DNA from: Pseudomonas sp. SL4(2022)
Lineage (GTDB): Bacteria > Pseudomonadota > Gammaproteobacteria > Pseudomonadales > Pseudomonadaceae
Assembly: GCF_026625725.1 (NCBI RefSeq)
Contig: NZ_CP113060.1
Location: forward strand, 4,346,001-4,410,000
Reading direction: 5' to 3'
Length of the DNA stretch: 64,000 nt
The position numbers and the translations under genes are program-made. Below, one piece after another: positions 39,443-50,104 of this stretch. The notes below the pieces were generated by a model. It searched no databases. It saw nothing but the letters and a program-made list of their open reading frames with translations, and had not been told where the DNA came from. Within the stretch, counting starts at the first letter, position 1, and every line of letters starts with the position of its first letter.

Positions 39443-41011
39443 ATGCCTCTATCACCACGCAAGACCTTGAATTTAAAGGCATTGATACAATGCGCTCAGA
39501 CGCTTGTGGTGATCATGTGCATGGTCTTGGCCGGCTGCCAAACCACTAGCAACTATCGCCACGACAGCGGTCGCGATACCGATCGCGCAGTAGGTCTGGA
39601 GCAGGAACCCGAGTGGCTCAGCAGCCAGGCCTCAGAGCTCCCCGATGAACCCAAAGACATCTGGGAGCGCGTACGCAGCGGTTATCAACTGCAAGACAGC
39701 ATAACCCTCAACCCACGCATTGAGCAGCAACGCCTGTGGTTTGTCAGTAATCCATCGTTTGTCGAAAAAGCCGGCGAACGCAGCAGCCCTTATATCCATT
39801 TCATTGTCGAGCGCCTGGAAGCGCGCAACATGCCCATGGAGCTGGCCCTGCTGCCGATTATTGAAAGCTCATATGACCCCATGGCCTACTCGCCAGCCGA
39901 CGCGGTCGGGCTATGGCAGTTCATCCCCTCCACTGGGCGCAACTTCAACCTGCGCCAGACCAGCTGGTATGACGGCCGCCGCGATGTGATGGCCTCTACC
40001 GACGCGGCCATTAATTACCTGACACGCCTCAAGGAAATGTTCAACGGTGACTGGCTACTGGCGCTGGCCGCCTATAACGCCGGGGAAGGCCGTGTCAGCC
40101 GGGCGATTGAGCGCAACCAGAAACTTGGGCTGCCGACCGACTACTGGAATCTCTCGCTACCAACCGAAACACAGAACTACGTGCCCAAACTGCTGGCCCT
40201 GTCTCAGGTGATCATGACGCCGCAGGCCTATGGGGTCAGCCTAAACCCCATCGCCAATGAACCCTATTTCGAGAAGGTCGAGTTCAAGCAGCGCATGGAC
40301 CTGGCCCGCGTCGCCGCCATGGCCGATCTGGATGAAGATGAGCTTTACCTGCTCAACCCCGCATTCAAAAAAGGGATTACCCTCGATGGCCCACAGCATC
40401 TGCTGGTACCCACCGACAAGGCTGATCTGCTCACCGCCAACCTGTCACTGATGAAGCCTCAGGAACGAGTCGACTGGCAGCAATACCGCGTGCGCTCGGG
40501 CGACAGCCTGCACAGCATCGCCAATCGGCATCAATTAACGGTCAATACCCTCCGGGACATCAACAAACTGTCCAGCAACAACCTGCGCCTCGGCCAGGTT
40601 CTGAGCATTCCCACTCAGCCCGGAGTAACGCCACATGAACCACTGTTTCAGCGCCCAGTGGCACAGAGTCAGCCGGTACGCACCTACCGAGTAAAAAATG
40701 GTGACAATCTCTGGCTAATTGCCAAGCACCACAATGTGTCAGTCAAGGACGTGCAGCGCTGGAACAAGCTGTCCGGCAACAGCCTGCGCGTCGGCCAGGT
40801 ACTGACCATGCAAGCCGGCCAGGCAGCTTCCGGGGGAAGCGGCGGCGCGCCCCGCAAAGGAGCCACCTACTACACAGTACGCCAGGGTGATTCCCTGTAT
40901 CTGATCGCCAAGCGCTTCAAGGTACCGATGAAAAGCCTGCAGAACTGGAACCCCAGAGCCGGCAAGGCACTCAAGCCTGGGCAGACCCTGACTCTGTACA
41001 GCGTAAACTGA
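39443..41011 (+). CDS. mltD: Membrane-bound lytic murein transglycosylase D
   Basis: 522 residues starting at ATG 39443. Lipobox LAGC (Cys32) makes it an outer-membrane lipoprotein. The SLT domain has the catalytic Glu in LLPIIESSYDPMAYS and the GLWQFIPSTGR motif. Three LysM repeats follow (YRVRSGDSLHSIA, YRVKNGDNLWLIA, YTVRQGDSLYLIA) that bind peptidoglycan. It cleaves glycan strands to 1,6-anhydromuropeptides. The stop directly abuts the stop of the convergent HDOD gene. Confidence 0.96.
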   Translation: MPLSPRKTLNLKALIQCAQTLVVIMCMVLAGCQTTSNYRHDSGRDTDRAVGLEQEPEWLSSQASELPDEPKDIWERVRSGYQLQDSITLNPRIEQQRLWFVSNPSFVEKAGERSSPYIHFIVERLEARNMPMELALLPIIESSYDPMAYSPADAVGLWQFIPSTGRNFNLRQTSWYDGRRDVMASTDAAINYLTRLKEMFNGDWLLALAAYNAGEGRVSRAIERNQKLGLPTDYWNLSLPTETQNYVPKLLALSQVIMTPQAYGVSLNPIANEPYFEKVEFKQRMDLARVAAMADLDEDELYLLNPAFKKGITLDGPQHLLVPTDKADLLTANLSLMKPQERVDWQQYRVRSGDSLHSIANRHQLTVNTLRDINKLSSNNLRLGQVLSIPTQPGVTPHEPLFQRPVAQSQPVRTYRVKNGDNLWLIAKHHNVSVKDVQRWNKLSGNSLRVGQVLTMQAGQAASGGSGGAPRKGATYYTVRQGDSLYLIAKRFKVPMKSLQNWNPRAGKALKPGQTLTLYSVN

Positions 41012-42457
41012 TCAGGCCTTCTTGCTCATTGCGTCCAGGCAGCGCCCGGTCAACTGGGTAAAGCGCTGAAAAGCGACAAATTGCTCATGCTTCAGCGCCC
41101 GCCCTGATACCCGGCTATCGGCATACAGCAAGCCAATTTCGCGCGTTCCTGCCAACAGCGGCGCAATAAAGAACATGCCCTGTCCCAGACGCTGACGGAT
41201 TGGCTGAGTGACCAATTCATTGAGGTTGTAACTGGCCGGCACCCCCATCCATAGCGCCTCTTTGTTACGCAGGGCATAGCTGAAAATATGCGGTTGCTCG
41301 GCTTGCTCAACCGGCAGGATAAAGTCATGCGCCCAACCGCCTGTGCCCTCACCGATCACCCGCTTGCAGCGAAAGCAACTCTGCCCGTCCGCCAGTACCA
41401 CCAACATGATGCGCTCCAGCCCAGCGCCCTGATGCAGGCCCTTGAACAGGGTATCGAGCACCAATCCCAAATCGGCACGCCGCGAAACCAACAGCCCAAG
41501 GTCCTGGAGGGCTTGCTGCAAGATCAGCAGATCAGGTTGCAACAGCCGCGCCTTGCGCTGTTCCTGCTGCAGGCGAATCTGCTCCGGATCGGTATTGGGA
41601 ATCAGCTTGCCTAGCTGGCCCACGCCAAAGGTGGCAGCCATCGCTACAGTTTCTTCAGCGCTGGCCAGCACCTGTTGCATAGCCTCCTGCGGGCTCACGC
41701 CGATAAAACCGGCCAGTTGCCCGACCAAAGCGTCCATGGCCGGTGAATCCCAGCCTTCAAGCGCCACCTGACTGATCTTCGCGCCAAGAGCCACGGCTTT
41801 GCCGGCAGGGTCATGCTGACTGCTCGACTGCAGCGCCAGACTCAGGGTATCGCCGAGGTTCCAGCTTTTCACCAAAGCCAAACTCATTTGCCGAAAACTG
41901 CTGCCCAGCACGCTCATCACCACTTCATCGGCATTTACACCCGGCTGCGCCAGGGCACTGGCCAATTCATCAGCCACTTCACCGGCGCAGCCCCAGAATG
42001 CCAGTTCACCCACGTTATGCAGCAAGGCGGCGATAAACACCTCCTCGTCACTTCGGGTAAGCACGTAGCCGGCAATATTGCGCGCCTGCACAGCGGCATG
42101 AAACGACTGCGCGAGCAATTCGGCGAGCTGCTCGCGAGAGCTGCGCGCCAACAGGCCATCAATCAGGCTGATCGACAGACCAATCTGGCGCACGTTATCA
42201 AAGCCAATCAGCACAATGGCCCGGGAGATGGTCCGAATGGGCTCTTGAGAGGGGTTGTAGAACACGCTGTTGCCGACGCGTAAGACCTTCGTGGTCAAAG
42301 CCGCATCCCGTAATAAGACATCGGCCAGTTGCTGCACCGAGGACGTGTGCCCCTGAGTCAAACGATGCAAGTCATGCACCACTGTGGCCAGAGCAGGTAA
42401 TTCGGCTTGGTTGAAGCGATCAATCCATGACTGCAAACCATGGCAGGCTGTCAGCAA
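41012..42457 (-). CDS. HDOD domain signalling protein with C-terminal GAF-like domain
   Basis: 481 residues. The HDOD domain (about 15-215) includes LPALATVVHDLHRL, LLRDAALTTKVLRVGNSVFYNP and a partly kept HD-type HNVGEL motif; the C-terminal region (about 310-475) resembles a GAF domain. Such proteins regulate motility or c-di-GMP networks; no catalytic function is established. The likely start is TTG at 42457, 8 bases after GAGGG, because no ATG occurs near the N-terminus. Confidence 0.82.
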   Translation of the reverse strand: MLTACHGLQSWIDRFNQAELPALATVVHDLHRLTQGHTSSVQQLADVLLRDAALTTKVLRVGNSVFYNPSQEPIRTISRAIVLIGFDNVRQIGLSISLIDGLLARSSREQLAELLAQSFHAAVQARNIAGYVLTRSDEEVFIAALLHNVGELAFWGCAGEVADELASALAQPGVNADEVVMSVLGSSFRQMSLALVKSWNLGDTLSLALQSSSQHDPAGKAVALGAKISQVALEGWDSPAMDALVGQLAGFIGVSPQEAMQQVLASAEETVAMAATFGVGQLGKLIPNTDPEQIRLQQEQRKARLLQPDLLILQQALQDLGLLVSRRADLGLVLDTLFKGLHQGAGLERIMLVVLADGQSCFRCKRVIGEGTGGWAHDFILPVEQAEQPHIFSYALRNKEALWMGVPASYNLNELVTQPIRQRLGQGMFFIAPLLAGTREIGLLYADSRVSGRALKHEQFVAFQRFTQLTGRCLDAMSKKA

Positions 42458-42552
42458 AATGATGCCCTCGCAGTGGATAGTCTGAGTGTAGTCAAAGTGC
42501 TCTCGTCACCGGCTCTCGATACGACCCTTTTTCCTGCTGATACAAGCTGTTA

Positions 42553-44433
42553 ATGTGCCTGACCAGCAGCCCACAAGACGCCACGGATCGGATATTTCAC
42601 TTGATACGTCCCCTCCTCTCGCTGTTTCTCTGCCTGGCCATCAGCTCATCTGCCTGGGCGACCCTGTATAAAAGTCACGGCTACGCTCAGTTTGGTGAGC
42701 TGAAATACCCTGCCAGTTTTACCCATTTCGCCTGGGTCAACCCGGAAGCGCCCAAGGGCGGCACGCTACGGATGATGGCCAACGGCACCTTCGACACGCT
42801 CAACCCTTATACCTTCAAGGGCAGCAGCCCGATCAGTACCGCCAACTTCCTGCAGTACGGCGTCAATGAGCTGAATGCGCCGCTGATGGTCGGCACCGGT
42901 GCCTATGACCCTTCAGGTGACGAGCCGGCTTCCAGCTATGGCTTGATCGCCGAGTCGGTGGAATACAGCGATGACCGCAGTTGGGTGGTATACAACCTGC
43001 GCCCCGAAGCACGCTTTCACGATGGCAAACCGATAACCGCCTATGATGTGGCCTTCTCCTACCGCCTGCTGCTCAAGGAAGGTCACCCGCAGTACCGCAC
43101 CAACCTGCAGGAAGTCAAACGGGTCGATATCCTCAACCGCCACAGCATCCGTTTTGTACTCAAGCGCGCCGGCAACTCCCTACTGATTCTGCGCCTGGGC
43201 GAATTACCGGTGCTGCCGCAACATTACTGGAAAGATCGCGACTTCAAAGCCACCACCTATGAACCGCCGTTGGGCAGTGGCCCCTACCGTATTACCCAGG
43301 TCAGCCCCGGACGCAGTCTGCGCTTTGAGCGGGTCAAGGACTGGTGGGGCGCCAAGCTGCCGGTCAACCGTGGCAAATACAATTTCGACCGGGTCGACGT
43401 GGAGTTTTACCGCGACAGCCATGTGGCCTTCGAGGCCTTCAAGGCCGGTGAGTTCGACATTTATATCGAACAGCAGGCGAAGAACTGGGCCAACGGCTAT
43501 CGCTTTCCGGCACTCAGCCGTGGTGAGGTAATCCGCGCCGAAATCCCGCACAAGATTCCTACCCAGTCCCAAGCGCTGTTTATGAACACCCGCCGCGAGG
43601 TGTTTGCCGAGCGCAAGGTGCGCGAAGCATTGGGCCTGATGTTCGACTTCGAATGGGCCAATCGCGCGCTGTTCAACAGCTCTTACACCCGCGCCCAGAG
43701 CTATTACCCCAACAGTGAATTCGCCGCCAGCGGTAAACCGGAAGGCGCCGAGTGGCTGTTGCTCTCGCCTTACCGCAAGCAACTTCAGTCACGCCTGTTC
43801 AGCGAACCGTTCAGCGTGCCGCAAACCGATGGCCGCGGCATCCCACGGGAAACCTTGCGCCGCGCCCTCGGTCTATTGGCCGATGCAGGCTGGAAGCCCT
43901 CCGGCCAGCGTCTGCTCAACAGTCAGGGGCAGCCCCTGCGCTTTGAAATATTGCTGGTTAACCCGAACCTTGAACGCATTCTCCAGCCCTTTACCGAAAA
44001 CTTGGCCAGCATCGGTATCCAGGCCAGGCTGCGCACCGTTGACCGCGCGCAATACAAACAGCGCCTCGATCAATACGATTTCGACATGATTCTGGTCACC
44101 CTGCCACAAACCCTGAGCCCCGGCCTGGAACAGTCGCTGTATTTCCATTCGTCGCAAGCCAAGGTCAAGGGCGGCAGGAACTACGCCGGCGTTACCCACC
44201 CGGTGGTCGACGCCATGATCGAAAAACTGCTCTCGGCGCAGAACCGTGACGAACAGATTGCCGCTACACGCGCCCTTGACCGGATACTGTTGTGGCAGCA
44301 CTACAGCATTCCGAACTGGTATATCGATTACCACCGCCTGGCTTACCGCAACCGATTTGCCTTCGTCACCACGCCACCCTACACCTTGGGCCTGCGTACC
44401 TGGTGGCTGAAATCCATGGAGAACGCTGAATGA
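42553..44433 (+). CDS. nppA1: Peptide ABC importer, periplasmic binding protein 1 (NppA1/YejA type)
   Basis: Up to 626 residues of the family-5 extracellular solute-binding proteins. The signal peptide ends SSAWA; the n-region is unusually long, and TTG at 42601 (LIRPLLSLFL) would give a normal signal peptide. The mature protein has the YejA-type motif [16 protein letters not shown]. In P. aeruginosa the NppA1A2BCD system, with two binding proteins, takes up peptidyl-nucleoside antibiotics and related peptides; the match in gene order is my basis for the name. The stop overlaps the next start (ATGA). Confidence 0.9.
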   Translation: MCLTSSPQDATDRIFHLIRPLLSLFLCLAISSSAWATLYKSHGYAQFGELKYPASFTHFAWVNPEAPKGGTLRMMANGTFDTLNPYTFKGSSPISTANFLQYGVNELNAPLMVGTGAYDPSGDEPASSYGLIAESVEYSDDRSWVVYNLRPEARFHDGKPITAYDVAFSYRLLLKEGHPQYRTNLQEVKRVDILNRHSIRFVLKRAGNSLLILRLGELPVLPQHYWKDRDFKATTYEPPLGSGPYRITQVSPGRSLRFERVKDWWGAKLPVNRGKYNFDRVDVEFYRDSHVAFEAFKAGEFDIYIEQQAKNWANGYRFPALSRGEVIRAEIPHKIPTQSQALFMNTRREVFAERKVREALGLMFDFEWANRALFNSSYTRAQSYYPNSEFAASGKPEGAEWLLLSPYRKQLQSRLFSEPFSVPQTDGRGIPRETLRRALGLLADAGWKPSGQRLLNSQGQPLRFEILLVNPNLERILQPFTENLASIGIQARLRTVDRAQYKQRLDQYDFDMILVTLPQTLSPGLEQSLYFHSSQAKVKGGRNYAGVTHPVVDAMIEKLLSAQNRDEQIAATRALDRILLWQHYSIPNWYIDYHRLAYRNRFAFVTTPPYTLGLRTWWLKSMENAE

Positions 44434-46283
44434 CCCATGCCGTGCGCGCCCTGATTATCCGCTTCAGCAGCCTTGCCCTACTTGGCGTTGCCGGCCTGGT
44501 CCTGGCCGGCCCCAAGCACGCACAGACCTTGTATGACGAACCGCCGAAATACCCTGCCGGCTTCCAGCACTTCGAGTACGTAAACCCGGATGCCCCCAAA
44601 GGCGGCACCCTGCGCCAAGCCGGGTTCGGCAGCTTCGACAGCCTCAACCCGTTCATTTCCAAGGGCGTTGCTGAAGAAAACATAGGCATTATCTACGACA
44701 GCCTGACACGCCCCAGTCTGGATGAACCCTTTACTGTTTACGGCCTGCTCGCGGAAAAAATCGAAAAAGCGCCGGACAACGCCTGGGTACGGTTCTACCT
44801 GCACCCCAAGGCCCGCTTTCATGACGGCCAACCGGTAACCGCCGAGGACGTCAAATTCACCTTCGACACCCTGATGAGCAAAGGCGCACCGATGTACCGC
44901 GGCTACTATGCCGATGTCGATCGGGTTGAAGTCGAAAGCCCACAGCGCGTGCGCTTTATTTTCAAACATGCCGGTAACCGCGAACTGCCGCTGATTGTCG
45001 GCCAGTTGCCAGTATTGCCCAAGCACTGGTGGGCTGAACGCGGCTTCAGCAAAAGCGATCTCGACATCCCCGTTGGCAGCGGCCCTTACAAGGTGGCTGA
45101 TGTTCAGGCGGGTCGTTCAATTCGTTATGAGCGAGTCAAGGAATGGTGGGGCCAGGACCTGCCGGTCAACCGTGGCTTCTACAATTTCGACACCTTGCAG
45201 TTTGACTACTACCGCGACAATACCGTCGCCTTGGAAGCACTCAAAGCCGGGCAGTTTGATTACTGGCTGGAAACCAGCGCGAAGAACTGGGCCACGGCCT
45301 ATAACACTGCCGCGGTGGCCAATGGTCAGCTGATCAAGGAAGAGATCGCCAATCGCAACCCCACCGGCATGCAGGGTTTTATCTTCAATACCCGCCGCCC
45401 ACAGTTCAGCGACCGCCGTGTGCGGGAAGCCCTGGGGCTGCTGTTTGACTATGAATGGACCAATCGTCAACTGTTCAACGGTGCCTACACCCGCACGCGC
45501 AGTTATTTCGACAACTCGGAACTGGCCTCCGTCGACCTACCCTCAGCGGATGAGTTGAAGCTGCTGGAGCCATTGCGCACGCAGATTCCATCCCAGGTAT
45601 TTACCGACGAGTATCAGCCCTCGGTCACCGATGGCAGCGGCATCATTCGTGAGCAGCAGCGCCGCGCCTATCAACTGCTGCAGGAAGCCGGCTGGCGTGT
45701 CGATGGCGACAGGATGCTCGACAATACCGGCAAACCGGTGAGCATCGAATTCCTGCTGGCACAAACCGAATTCGAACGTATCCTGCTGCCGTTCAAACGC
45801 AACCTAGCCGACCTGGGCATTGAACTGGTGATCCGCCGCGTCGATGTATCTCAGTACGTCAACCGCTTGCGCTCACGTGACTTCGACTTGATCGTCGGCG
45901 GCTTCGCCCAATCCAATTCACCCGGCAACGAGCAACGCGAATACTGGCACTCCAGCAGCGCTGACAACCCCGGCAGCCGTAACTTTATCGGCCTCAAAGA
46001 TCCAGCCGTGGACAGCCTGGTCGACGGGTTGATCAATGCCGATTCGCGGCAAAGCCTGATCGCCCACACCCGTGCCCTTGATCGTGTGCTGCTGTGGAGT
46101 CATTACGTGGTGCCCAACTGGCATATCAAGACCTGGCGCGTGGCTTACTGGAACCGTTTTGAGCACCCCAAGATCAGCCCGAAATACGACGTAGGCCTCT
46201 ACACCTGGTGGGCCCGCGAGAAATCCCCTGAAGCGGCGGCCGACGAAGCTGCCACAAAAAACACTGTCGACGTGGAGCAATAA
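44430..46283 (+). CDS. nppA2: Peptide ABC importer, periplasmic binding protein 2 (NppA2/YejA type)
   Basis: 617 residues, a second family-5 binding protein clearly related to the first (shared [63 protein letters not shown]). A signal peptide ends near GLVLA. The two proteins are diverged paralogues and may recognise different peptides for one permease. It overlaps nppA1 by 4 bases and lies one base before nppB. Confidence 0.92.
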   Translation: MTHAVRALIIRFSSLALLGVAGLVLAGPKHAQTLYDEPPKYPAGFQHFEYVNPDAPKGGTLRQAGFGSFDSLNPFISKGVAEENIGIIYDSLTRPSLDEPFTVYGLLAEKIEKAPDNAWVRFYLHPKARFHDGQPVTAEDVKFTFDTLMSKGAPMYRGYYADVDRVEVESPQRVRFIFKHAGNRELPLIVGQLPVLPKHWWAERGFSKSDLDIPVGSGPYKVADVQAGRSIRYERVKEWWGQDLPVNRGFYNFDTLQFDYYRDNTVALEALKAGQFDYWLETSAKNWATAYNTAAVANGQLIKEEIANRNPTGMQGFIFNTRRPQFSDRRVREALGLLFDYEWTNRQLFNGAYTRTRSYFDNSELASVDLPSADELKLLEPLRTQIPSQVFTDEYQPSVTDGSGIIREQQRRAYQLLQEAGWRVDGDRMLDNTGKPVSIEFLLAQTEFERILLPFKRNLADLGIELVIRRVDVSQYVNRLRSRDFDLIVGGFAQSNSPGNEQREYWHSSSADNPGSRNFIGLKDPAVDSLVDGLINADSRQSLIAHTRALDRVLLWSHYVVPNWHIKTWRVAYWNRFEHPKISPKYDVGLYTWWAREKSPEAAADEAATKNTVDVEQ

Positions 46284-46284
46284 G

Positions 46285-47358
46285 ATGCTGGCGTATATCG
46301 TTCGTCGGCTGCTGCTGATCATCCCCACGCTGTTCGGCATTCTGCTGATCAACTTCATCATCATCCAGGCCGCCCCCGGTGGCCCAGTTGAGCAGATGAT
46401 CGCCAAACTGGAAGGCTTTGACGGCGCCACCAGCCGGATCGCCGGCGGCGGTGCCGAAGTCTCGGTGGCCGGTTCCAACTACCGCGGCGCCCAGGGCCTG
46501 GACCCCGAGCTGGTGGCGGAAATTGAGCGCATGTACGGCTTCGACAAATCCGCCCCGGAACGCTTCTGGCTGATGCTCAAGAGCTACGCGCAGCTGGACT
46601 TTGGCTCGAGCTTCTTTCGCGATGCCGAGGTCATCGACCTGATCATCGAGAAGATGCCGGTGTCGATCTCCCTGGGGCTGTGGAGCACGCTGATCATGTA
46701 CCTGGTGTCGATCCCGCTGGGCATCGCCAAGGCCACTCGCCACGGCAGCGCCTTCGACGTGTGGACCAGCTCGGCGATCATCGTCGGTTACGCCATCCCC
46801 GCCTTCCTCTTCGCCATCCTGCTGATCGTGCTGTTTGCCGGCGGCAGCTACTGGGACTGGTTCCCGCTGCGCGGGCTGACGTCAAACAATTTCGACGAGC
46901 TGAGCTTTACCGGCAAGCTGCTCGACTATTTCTGGCACCTGGCGCTGCCCGTCACCGCCCTGGTGATAGGCAACTTCGCCACCCTGACGCTGCTGACCAA
47001 GAACAGCTTTCTCGATGAGATCAACAAACAGTATGTGGTCACAGCCCGAGCCAAGGGCCTGAGCAACAACCGCGTGCTCTATGGGCATGTGTTTCGCAAC
47101 GCCATGCTGATCATCATCGCCGGCTTCCCGGCAGCTTTTATCGGTATTTTCTTTACCGGCTCCTTGCTGATCGAAGTGATCTTCTCCCTCGACGGCCTGG
47201 GCCTGATGAGCTTCGAGGCCGCGATCAACCGTGATTACCCGGTGGTCTTCGGCACCCTGTTTATCTTCACGTTGCTGGGCCTGGTGGTGAAATTGATCGG
47301 CGACATTACCTACACCCTGGTCGATCCGCGTATCGACTTCGAAAGCCGGGAGGGTTGA
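46285..47358 (+). CDS. nppB: Peptide ABC importer permease (YejB/NppB)
   Basis: 357 residues with about six membrane helices; the binding-protein-dependent transport signature appears as [23 protein letters not shown] (read in two parts), the EAA loop that contacts the ATPase. The N-terminal helix [20 protein letters not shown] is typical of DppB/YejB proteins. The insert at about 45-80 is characteristic of YejB. It starts one base after nppA2. Confidence 0.94.
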   Translation: MLAYIVRRLLLIIPTLFGILLINFIIIQAAPGGPVEQMIAKLEGFDGATSRIAGGGAEVSVAGSNYRGAQGLDPELVAEIERMYGFDKSAPERFWLMLKSYAQLDFGSSFFRDAEVIDLIIEKMPVSISLGLWSTLIMYLVSIPLGIAKATRHGSAFDVWTSSAIIVGYAIPAFLFAILLIVLFAGGSYWDWFPLRGLTSNNFDELSFTGKLLDYFWHLALPVTALVIGNFATLTLLTKNSFLDEINKQYVVTARAKGLSNNRVLYGHVFRNAMLIIIAGFPAAFIGIFFTGSLLIEVIFSLDGLGLMSFEAAINRDYPVVFGTLFIFTLLGLVVKLIGDITYTLVDPRIDFESREG

Positions 47359-47359
47359 G

Positions 47360-48379
47360 ATGAAACTGTCACCAATCAATCAACGCCGCTTCCAGCTGTT
47401 CAAGGCGCACAAACGCGGCTGGTGGTCGTTGTGGGTGTTCCTCGCACTGTTTTTCGTCACCCTCGGCGCCGAACTGATCGCCAACGATAAACCGCTGGTG
47501 GTGGGCTACGACAACGAGCTGTATTTCCCGGTATTCAAGCGCTACCCGGAAACCACCTTTGGCGGTGAATTCCCGCTGCAGGCCAACTACAAAAGCCCTT
47601 ACATCCAAGAGCTGATCAAGGAAAAGGACGGCTGGATGATCTGGCCGCCGATCCGCTACAGCTACTCCAGCATCAACTACGACTTACAAGTGCCCGCCCC
47701 CGCGCCGCCCTCGGCGGAAAACTGGCTGGGTACGGATGATCAGGGCCGCGATGTGCTGGCACGGGTGATCTACGGCTTCCGCATTTCCGTGTTGTTTGCT
47801 CTGACCCTGACCCTGGCCAGCTCGGTGATCGGCGTGTTTGCCGGCGCCTTGCAGGGCTTCTATGGCGGCTGGGTCGACCTGGCTGGGCAACGCTTTCTGG
47901 AAATCTGGTCAGGCCTGCCGGTGCTCTACCTGCTGATCATTCTCGCCAGCTTCGTACAACCGAACTTCTGGTGGCTGCTGGGCATCATGCTGCTGTTCTC
48001 CTGGATGAGCCTGGTGGATGTGGTGCGTGCCGAGTTCCTCCGTGGGCGCAACCTGGAATATGTACGCGCCGCCCGCGCCTTAGGGATGCAGAACGGCTCG
48101 ATCATGTTCCGCCATATCCTGCCCAACGCGATGATTTCCACCATGACCTTTATGCCGTTTATCCTCACCGGCGCGATCGGCACCCTCACCGCACTGGATT
48201 TCCTCGGCTTCGGCCTGCCGCCTGGCGCGCCGTCACTCGGCGAGTTGGTGGCCCAGGGCAAATCCAACCTGCAAGCGCCCTGGCTCGGGATCAGCGCTTT
48301 TGCCGTACTGGCCTTGATGCTCAGCCTGCTGGTGTTTATCGGCGAAGCGGCGCGCGATGCCTTCGATCCGAGGAAATGA
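47360..48379 (+). CDS. nppC: Peptide ABC importer permease (YejE/NppC)
   Basis: 339 residues with six membrane helices and the long periplasmic insertion after the first helix (about 45-110) known in YejE. The EAA-like loop is VRAARALGMQNGSIMFRHILPN. GTDDQGRDVLARVIYGFR is the conserved DppC-type motif. It begins one base after nppB, showing tight coupling. Confidence 0.94.
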   Translation: MKLSPINQRRFQLFKAHKRGWWSLWVFLALFFVTLGAELIANDKPLVVGYDNELYFPVFKRYPETTFGGEFPLQANYKSPYIQELIKEKDGWMIWPPIRYSYSSINYDLQVPAPAPPSAENWLGTDDQGRDVLARVIYGFRISVLFALTLTLASSVIGVFAGALQGFYGGWVDLAGQRFLEIWSGLPVLYLLIILASFVQPNFWWLLGIMLLFSWMSLVDVVRAEFLRGRNLEYVRAARALGMQNGSIMFRHILPNAMISTMTFMPFILTGAIGTLTALDFLGFGLPPGAPSLGELVAQGKSNLQAPWLGISAFAVLALMLSLLVFIGEAARDAFDPRK

Positions 48380-48380
48380 C

Positions 48381-49988
48381 ATGACCGACTCCAACACCCT
48401 CATCGAGGTCCGCGACCTGGCGGTCGAATTCGTCACCGGCAGCCTGAAACAGCGCGTGCTCGAAGGCGTCAACTTCGACATCAAGCGCGGCGAAACTCTA
48501 GCTTTGGTTGGCGAAAGCGGCTCGGGCAAATCGGTCACCGCGCACTCCATCCTGCGCCTGCTGCCCTACCCCCTGGCCCAACACCCCAGCGGCAGCATTC
48601 ACTACGCCGGGCAAGACCTGCTCAAACTGAACGAGAACAAGCTGCGCGGTATTCGCGGTAACCGCATCGCCATGGTCTTCCAAGAGCCCATGACCTCGCT
48701 CAACCCGCTGCACAGCATCGAAAAACAGATCAATGAGGTGCTGGGCCTGCATAAAGGCCTGCGCGGCAAGGCGGCTACAGCGCGCACCCTGGAGCTGCTT
48801 GATCTGGTCGGCATTCCCGAACCGCACAAGCGCCTCAAGGCCTACCCACATGAGCTCTCTGGCGGCCAACGCCAGCGCGTAGTGATCGCCATGGCCCTGG
48901 CCAACGAGCCGGAACTGCTGATCGCCGACGAACCCACCACCGCCCTTGACGTCACCGTGCAGCTGAAGATCCTTGAGCTGCTCAAGGACCTACAGGCACG
49001 CCTGGGCATGGCCATCCTGTTGATCAGCCACGACCTCAACCTGGTGCGACGGATTGCTCATCGAGTCTGCGTGATGCAACGCGGACATATCGTCGAACAG
49101 GCGACCTGCGAAACACTGTTTAAAGATCCGCAGCACCCCTACACCCGTGAGCTGCTGGGCGCCGAACCCACGGGAGGCCCGGTCGATCAGCCACCGGGTA
49201 AAACCATGCTGGAAATCGACAACCTGCGCGTCTGGTTCCCGATCAAAAAAGGCCTGCTGCGCCGCACCGTCGATCACGTCAAAGCGGTAGACGGTATTCA
49301 TTTCAACCTGCCGCAGGGGCATACCCTGGGCATCGTTGGCGAAAGCGGCTCAGGTAAATCCACTTTGGGTCTGGCGATCCTGCGCTTGCTCGGCAGCCAA
49401 GGCGGCATCCGCTTCCAGGGCCAGGCGATCGATAGCCTGTCGCAAGATGATGTACGCCCGCTGCGCCGGCAGATGCAGGTGGTGTTTCAGGACCCCTTCG
49501 GCAGCCTTAGCCCGCGTATGTCGGTGGGTCAAATTGTCGGCGAAGGCCTGCAGATCCACCGCATGGGCAGCGCAGCCGAACAGGAACAGGCGATTATCGA
49601 CGCGTTGGTGGAGGTAGGTCTGGATCCGGAAACCCGCCACCGCTACCCCCACGAGTTTTCCGGTGGTCAGCGCCAACGCATCGCCATCGCCCGCGCCCTG
49701 GTACTTAAACCGGCGTTGATCCTGCTGGATGAGCCGACTTCGGCCCTCGACCGCACCGTGCAGCGCCAGGTAGTCGAGCTGTTACGCTCGCTGCAGGCCA
49801 AATACAACCTCACCTACCTGTTTATCAGCCACGACCTGGCGGTAGTCAGGGCCCTGAGCCATCAGGTGATGGTGGTCAAGCAGGGCAAAGTAGTCGAGCA
49901 AGGTCCAGCAGCACGTGTCTTTGCTGCGCCACAGAACATCTATACACAGCAGTTGCTGGAAGCAGCCTTTATGGCCCCAGCGAATTAA
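48381..49988 (+). CDS. nppD: Peptide ABC importer, fused tandem ATPase (YejF/NppD)
   Basis: 535 residues with two complete nucleotide-binding domains: Walker A GESGSGKS in each, LSGGQRQR in the first and FSGGQRQR in the second, and Walker B LLIADEPT and LILLDEPT. It energises the import system as one protein doing the work of DppD and DppF. The start at 48381 follows GAGGAAATGAC; an upstream in-frame ATG inside nppC is not used. Confidence 0.95.
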   Translation: MTDSNTLIEVRDLAVEFVTGSLKQRVLEGVNFDIKRGETLALVGESGSGKSVTAHSILRLLPYPLAQHPSGSIHYAGQDLLKLNENKLRGIRGNRIAMVFQEPMTSLNPLHSIEKQINEVLGLHKGLRGKAATARTLELLDLVGIPEPHKRLKAYPHELSGGQRQRVVIAMALANEPELLIADEPTTALDVTVQLKILELLKDLQARLGMAILLISHDLNLVRRIAHRVCVMQRGHIVEQATCETLFKDPQHPYTRELLGAEPTGGPVDQPPGKTMLEIDNLRVWFPIKKGLLRRTVDHVKAVDGIHFNLPQGHTLGIVGESGSGKSTLGLAILRLLGSQGGIRFQGQAIDSLSQDDVRPLRRQMQVVFQDPFGSLSPRMSVGQIVGEGLQIHRMGSAAEQEQAIIDALVEVGLDPETRHRYPHEFSGGQRQRIAIARALVLKPALILLDEPTSALDRTVQRQVVELLRSLQAKYNLTYLFISHDLAVVRALSHQVMVVKQGKVVEQGPAARVFAAPQNIYTQQLLEAAFMAPAN

Positions 49989-50002
49989 CCGGCTATTGAA
50001 AA

Positions 50003-50024
50003 GCGCTGGCGATGCCGCCAGCGC
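50003..50024 (+). other. Hairpin after nppD
   Basis: Stem GCGCTGGCG/CGCCAGCGC with loop ATGC, 15 bases after the nppD stop. No T-run follows, so it is either a 3'-stabilising structure or a weak terminator before fabI. Confidence 0.5.
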
Positions 50025-50104
50025 AAGGTAAATACAGTGATGGCCACGCAGGTAGCTCTTCAACTGCCTGCCAATCCTTGTAGACAGGAAGAGGAACAAC
50101 ACAC

